From contig JAJDUQ010000261.1 of assembly GCA_022826505.1 (NCBI GenBank), forward strand, positions 1 through 34,948: a stretch of DNA of 34,948 bases. The letters are read 5' to 3'. A program made the position numbers and the translations under genes. The stretch comes from Gammaproteobacteria bacterium (lineage in GTDB: Bacteria > Pseudomonadota > Gammaproteobacteria > HK1). The notes beneath the pieces are model-generated. The model made no database searches and was not told the origin of the DNA. It saw only the letters and a list, made by a program, of their open reading frames with translations. Below, in pieces: positions 31,729-34,948 of the stretch (its first letter is position 1; each line of letters opens with the position of its first letter).

Positions 31729-33504
31729 ATGACGGAAGTCTCCGACGACAGCAAGACGCTCTACCTCCGGCTGCTGCGTCACGTCGTGCCGTACTGGCGG
31801 CCGTTCGCCCTCGGGACCGCCATGATGATCGTGCTCGGACTGACCGAGCCGGCATTCCCCGCGATTCTCGAAATGGTCGTCAGCAGCTTCGAGGAGCGAG
31901 CGCTCGACAGCGTGCCCCTTTACGCGGCGCTCTTCCTGGGCGTATTCCTGGTGCGCGGGCTGTCGTCATTCCTCTCCGTATTCCTGCTCGAATCCGTGGC
32001 GGCGCGCCTCGTGCTGGATCTCCGCCAGGACATGTTCGATCGGCTGATGCGCATTCCCGCTCCGGTCTACGACAGCGTCGCGTCAGGAACCCTCATCTCC
32101 AAGGTCACGTTCGATGCGCAGCAGGTCACCGATGCAGCCACCCGCGCCGTGACGGTGCTGGTGCGCGACTCCGTGGCGGTGATCGGACTGCTGGGATGGA
32201 TGTTGTGGATCGACTGGAAACTCACCCTCATCGCGCTGGCCGCCGCCCCGGTGGTCATGGCCATCGTCGTGTACTTCAGCCGGCGGCTGCGGCGGATGGC
32301 GCACGGAGTACAACAGACGATGGGCGACGTGACGCATGTATTGCAGGAGAGCATCGAAGGCCACAAGGTGGTCAAGGTCTTCTCCGGCCAGGACTACGAG
32401 ACGCGGAGGTTCACCGACGCCGCGAACCGGGTGCGGCGCTTCCAGGTAAAGTTCGCCGCCGCCGGGGCAGCGACGGCGCCTATCGCGCAGATGATCACGG
32501 CCATCGCGCTCGCGATCATCCTGCTTCTGTGCGCCAGTCAGTTCGAAGCGGGTGCGATTGCCATCAGCGACTTCGTGAGCTTCTTCACCGCGATGGCGCT
32601 GCTGTTCTCGCCGATCAAGCGGCTGACCCGCGTGAACGCCCTCATTCAGAAGGGTATTGCGGCTGCTGCGAGCGTCTTTGCCATGATCGACGCATCGGTC
32701 GAAACCGACTCGGGCTCGGTCCGGATCCAGCGTGCCAAGGGACGGCTGGAGCTCGATTCAATCTCGTTCCGCTATCACGGTGGCGGGGGGCCGGTGCTCG
32801 ACGACGTGTCGATCACCATCGCGCCGGGCGAAACGGTGGCGCTCGTCGGTCCGTCGGGAAGCGGCAAGACGACGATCGCGGGGCTGATTCCGCGGTTCTA
32901 CGACCCCGACCGCGGCTGCGTGAGGCTCGACGGGATCGATCTGAGAGACATCACGCTCGAATCGCTGCGTGCCAACGTTGCTCTCGTCAGCCAGGACATC
33001 GTGCTCTTCGACGACTCGGTGGCGGCGAACATTGCCTATGGCGCCACCGCCGGCTCGTCGCAGGAGTCGATCACGGACGCGGCGCGCGCCGCACACGCTC
33101 TGGATTTCATCGAGGCGATGCCTCTGGGGCTGGACACTCTCATCGGCGAACGCGGCGTGAAGTTGTCGGGCGGTCAGCGCCAGCGGCTCGCCATCGCCCG
33201 CGCGGTGCTCAAGGATGCGCCGATCCTCATCCTGGACGAGGCGACCTCCTCGCTCGACAGCGAGTCGGAGCGGCACATCCAGGAGGCGGTGGAGTCCCTG
33301 CGTACGGGTCGCACGACGCTGGTGATCGCGCACCGGCTGTCGACCATCGAAGGTGCCGACCGCATCGTGGTGATGGAGCGGGGCCGCATCGCCGACATCG
33401 GCACCCACGCCGAGCTGATGGCGCGCAACGGGCTCTACGCGGGGCTGTACCGGTTCCAGTTCTCGCGCCGCGACGCGCCGATGCGGGCGGCGAGCAATCA
33501 GTGA
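31729..33504 (+). CDS. msbA: Lipid A export ATP-binding/permease protein, MsbA-type ABC exporter
   Basis: Flips lipid A-core from the inner to the outer leaflet of the inner membrane. The 591 residues comprise a six-helix membrane domain (about 1-320) and an ATPase domain. The ATPase carries Walker A GPSGSGKTT near 374-382, the signature LSGGQRQRLAIARA near 479, Walker B ILILDEATSSLD near 500 and the switch His in AHRLSTIEGAD near 535. The start ATG 31729 gives the usual MsbA-like opening, with the helical KTLYLRLLRHVVPYW near the N-terminus; an ATG at 31690 would add 13 atypical residues. Neither has a strong ribosome binding site. MsbA is the best call because of the LPS glycosyltransferase next door, but other type I exporters of this family look alike. 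Confidence 0.88.
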   Translation: MTEVSDDSKTLYLRLLRHVVPYWRPFALGTAMMIVLGLTEPAFPAILEMVVSSFEERALDSVPLYAALFLGVFLVRGLSSFLSVFLLESVAARLVLDLRQDMFDRLMRIPAPVYDSVASGTLISKVTFDAQQVTDAATRAVTVLVRDSVAVIGLLGWMLWIDWKLTLIALAAAPVVMAIVVYFSRRLRRMAHGVQQTMGDVTHVLQESIEGHKVVKVFSGQDYETRRFTDAANRVRRFQVKFAAAGAATAPIAQMITAIALAIILLLCASQFEAGAIAISDFVSFFTAMALLFSPIKRLTRVNALIQKGIAAAASVFAMIDASVETDSGSVRIQRAKGRLELDSISFRYHGGGGPVLDDVSITIAPGETVALVGPSGSGKTTIAGLIPRFYDPDRGCVRLDGIDLRDITLESLRANVALVSQDIVLFDDSVAANIAYGATAGSSQESITDAARAAHALDFIEAMPLGLDTLIGERGVKLSGGQRQRLAIARAVLKDAPILILDEATSSLDSESERHIQEAVESLRTGRTTLVIAHRLSTIEGADRIVVMERGRIADIGTHAELMARNGLYAGLYRFQFSRRDAPMRAASNQ

Positions 33505-33597
33505 GCGGGTTGCGCGACGCCGGCGGGCGGGGGTTAGGGCGGGCGGCTGCGGGCGCGACGGTTGCCGGCAAAGCGGCATCGTCGCGGAGACAGTGAC

Positions 33598-34392
33598 GTG
33601 TCGATGCGGATCGTCCTCATCAGTCTCGAACGCGCAACGGAGCGCCGCCGACGGATGGCGGAGGAGTTCGCCCGGGTCGGTCTCGACTACGAGATCTGGC
33701 CCGCGAAGGATGCGAGGACGCTCACCGACGAGGACCGTGCGTTCGTGGACCGCGCCGCTCGGGATCGGCTCGGTCTCTACCCGATTCCGGACGGGTCGTT
33801 GGCCTGCACCCTGAGCGAACGGGCCGCCATGCACGATCTCGTCAGGAACGGCCCCGAGTCGATGGCGGTGTTCGAGGACGATGCCCGGTTCGAGGCCGGG
33901 CTCCCGGCCGTCCTGCAGGCACTGGAGCGACAGACGCATGGGTTCGACATCGTGAAGCTGCAGCGACGCAACTTGCGCAGACCCTTCATTCCGACGACGT
34001 CCCTGCCCACCGGACATCGGCTGGGCAGGGTCCGCTTCTCGGACTTCGGATCGGAGGGCTACGTCATCACCCGGGAGGCGGCGCGGCTCCTAGCGGAGCG
34101 CATCCCCCGGATGGTGCGCGACATGGATCACGAGCTCTCGTACTTCTGGGAGAACGGCCTCAACGTCCTCTACGTCGATCCTCCGGTCGTGCGCGAAGAC
34201 CTGGAGTACGGCTCCCAGATACACGCGACGCGGAGCGCGGAGCGTCTGGCACACCGCCGCGCCCGGCTTCGCCGCCCGACCATCCTGGCGCGGCGTCTCA
34301 AGGCGATCCTTGCCAACGACTTGCGGCGGCGTATTGCATTCCGGCGGCTTCTACGATCGGACCGCACCGATACGCCCGCCGGCTCCAGGTAG
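33598..34392 (+). CDS. Glycosyltransferase family 25 (LPS biosynthesis)
   Basis: A 264-residue cytoplasmic or membrane-associated transferase of the LPS/Lex-1 type, which adds galactose or another hexose to the lipooligosaccharide core. Family marks are the N-terminal VLISLERATERRRRMAEEF followed by IWPAKDARTL, the SLACTLSERAAMHDLV segment, the acidic metal site VFEDDARF near 91-98, and SDFGSEGYVITREAARLL. GTG 33598 has GGAG 8 bp upstream and is preferred; ATG 33604, two codons later, is possible. The C-terminal 60 residues are very arginine-rich, possibly for membrane contact. It lies 93 bp after msbA on the same strand, consistent with an envelope operon. Donor and acceptor sugars unknown. 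Confidence 0.87.
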   Translation: MSMRIVLISLERATERRRRMAEEFARVGLDYEIWPAKDARTLTDEDRAFVDRAARDRLGLYPIPDGSLACTLSERAAMHDLVRNGPESMAVFEDDARFEAGLPAVLQALERQTHGFDIVKLQRRNLRRPFIPTTSLPTGHRLGRVRFSDFGSEGYVITREAARLLAERIPRMVRDMDHELSYFWENGLNVLYVDPPVVREDLEYGSQIHATRSAERLAHRRARLRRPTILARRLKAILANDLRRRIAFRRLLRSDRTDTPAGSR

Positions 34393-34542
34393 GCCCTCCT
34401 TCGTTACCTCATGCAGCATTCCCGCAAACGGCCCGACGATCCATCCTGCGACGCCATGAAATGTCGGGGACTGGTCATCCAGCTTTACAAATTGAGGGGT
34501 GCTGGAGCGGGAGAACTGGGAAGTCGCCGGGCGGGGTGTGTG

Positions 34543-34575
34543 GGATGATTCGAGTTGCTCAAGACTCGGGCATCC
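34543..34575. repeat. Imperfect inverted repeat before the transposase-like gene
   Basis: GGATG-ATT-CGAGT, an 8-base loop, then ACTCG-GG-CATCC: two 5-bp arms on each side with a small internal mismatch. It lies 14 bp upstream of the gene at 34590. It could be a terminal element of an insertion sequence or a transcript hairpin; the other end is outside the window. Confidence 0.35.
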
Positions 34576-34589
34576 ACAGGAGCAAGCCA

Positions 34590-34948
34590 GTGACCGTACT
34601 CCAACGCACCGACCTGACGACTTCCCAGAAGATTCAGTGTGCCGCAGCGGCGGTGGCGGGACAACACACCCACGGCGTGAAGACGGCGCTGAGCGAGACG
34701 TACGAGATTTCCCGTCCCACGGTGTACGCGGTGGGTGCGACGGCCGAAGCGGTGCTGCGGACCCATTTCGAGGCGCCGTTGCTCGGGGGTGCGGCGGTTG
34801 AAGTGCGAGTCGATGACGCGCAGCTTCGCCGCGCGGTGGTGGCGCTGCGGGTGGTGGCGCCCAATGCGATTCGTCCCATCGAGGACTTGTTGCCGGTGCT
34901 CTACCCCGGGGTGCAGGTCTCGTACGGGACGATTCAGGCGATGCTGGT
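34590..34948 (+). CDS. Transposase-like protein, N-terminal part (cut by right edge)
   Basis: The first 119 codons of an open frame that runs off the window. The N-terminus (TVLQRTDLTTSQKIQCAAAA) and a helix-turn-helix-like segment (ALSETYEISRPTVYAVGATA, about 33-52) suit the DNA-binding end of an insertion-sequence transposase or integrase. It continues VEVRVDDAQLRRAVVALRVV and then IEDLLPVLYPGVQVSYGTIQ, a second HTH-like stretch. No DDE residues are visible because the catalytic part is missing. GTG 34590 has AGGAG 7-8 bp upstream. The upstream 197-bp gap after the glycosyltransferase holds no other gene. A regulator with the same HTH is the alternative. Confidence 0.6.
   Translation, partial: MTVLQRTDLTTSQKIQCAAAAVAGQHTHGVKTALSETYEISRPTVYAVGATAEAVLRTHFEAPLLGGAAVEVRVDDAQLRRAVVALRVVAPNAIRPIEDLLPVLYPGVQVSYGTIQAML

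Overview
The window is GC-rich DNA from a Gram-negative bacterium, most likely a proteobacterium. The evidence is glnE followed by a CHCC zinc-finger gene, an MsbA-type lipid A flippase and a family-25 LPS glycosyltransferase, a NudC with its zinc ribbon, and start codons that often are GTG or TTG behind GGAG-type ribosome binding sites. The gammaproteobacterial or betaproteobacterial classes fit best, but nothing here fixes the genus. I see no rRNA, tRNA, CRISPR array or complete mobile element.

Layout. 1-727 (minus): a two-part sodium:solute symporter, the large subunit cut by the left edge. 1160-5232: an uncharacterised protein, a CaiB/BaiF CoA-transferase, a one-component regulator with a periplasmic-binding-protein-like sensor, and divergent nudC. 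5395-9569 (minus): a metabolic run of a ThDP enzyme, a class III aminotransferase, a flavin reductase and a small phage-ABA-like protein. 10040-16626 (plus): a tightly packed five-gene signalling cluster, the most unusual part. It holds a two-helix membrane sensor without a kinase, a sensor-HAMP module fused to a major facilitator transporter, an orphan ABC-type binding protein, a sensor-HAMP-SpoIIE phosphatase and an RsbW-like ATPase. 16639-19943: a PLP dehydratase (minus), a class C beta-lactamase-fold hydrolase and an HslV/proteasome-like hydrolase with an N-terminal serine. 20052-23291: a sugar/polyol-type set (TIM-barrel isomerase, SDR, Gfo/Idh oxidoreductase), with a MaoC-like dehydratase on the other strand. 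23562-28198 (plus): a catabolic run of MhpD-like hydratase, acyl-CoA dehydrogenase, CaiB/BaiF CoA-transferase and a fluoroacetate-dehalogenase-like hydrolase. 28382-34392 (plus): housekeeping and envelope genes glnE, zf-CHCC, msbA and GT25. 34590 to the right edge: the start of a probable transposase-like gene.

How the parts work together. The metabolic genes look like a generalist's kit for small organic acids: CoA activation, oxidation, hydration, transamination and dehalogenation. The 10-16.6 kb cluster reads as a partner-switching pathway in which membrane or periplasmic sensing of a solute could set SpoIIE-type phosphatase activity and thereby an RsbW-type switch. The STAS-domain anti-sigma-factor antagonist such a switch normally needs is not in the window, so its output is unknown. 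The fusion of a HAMP sensor to a full MFS transporter suggests that transport and signalling are physically linked. That link is inference from domain architecture.
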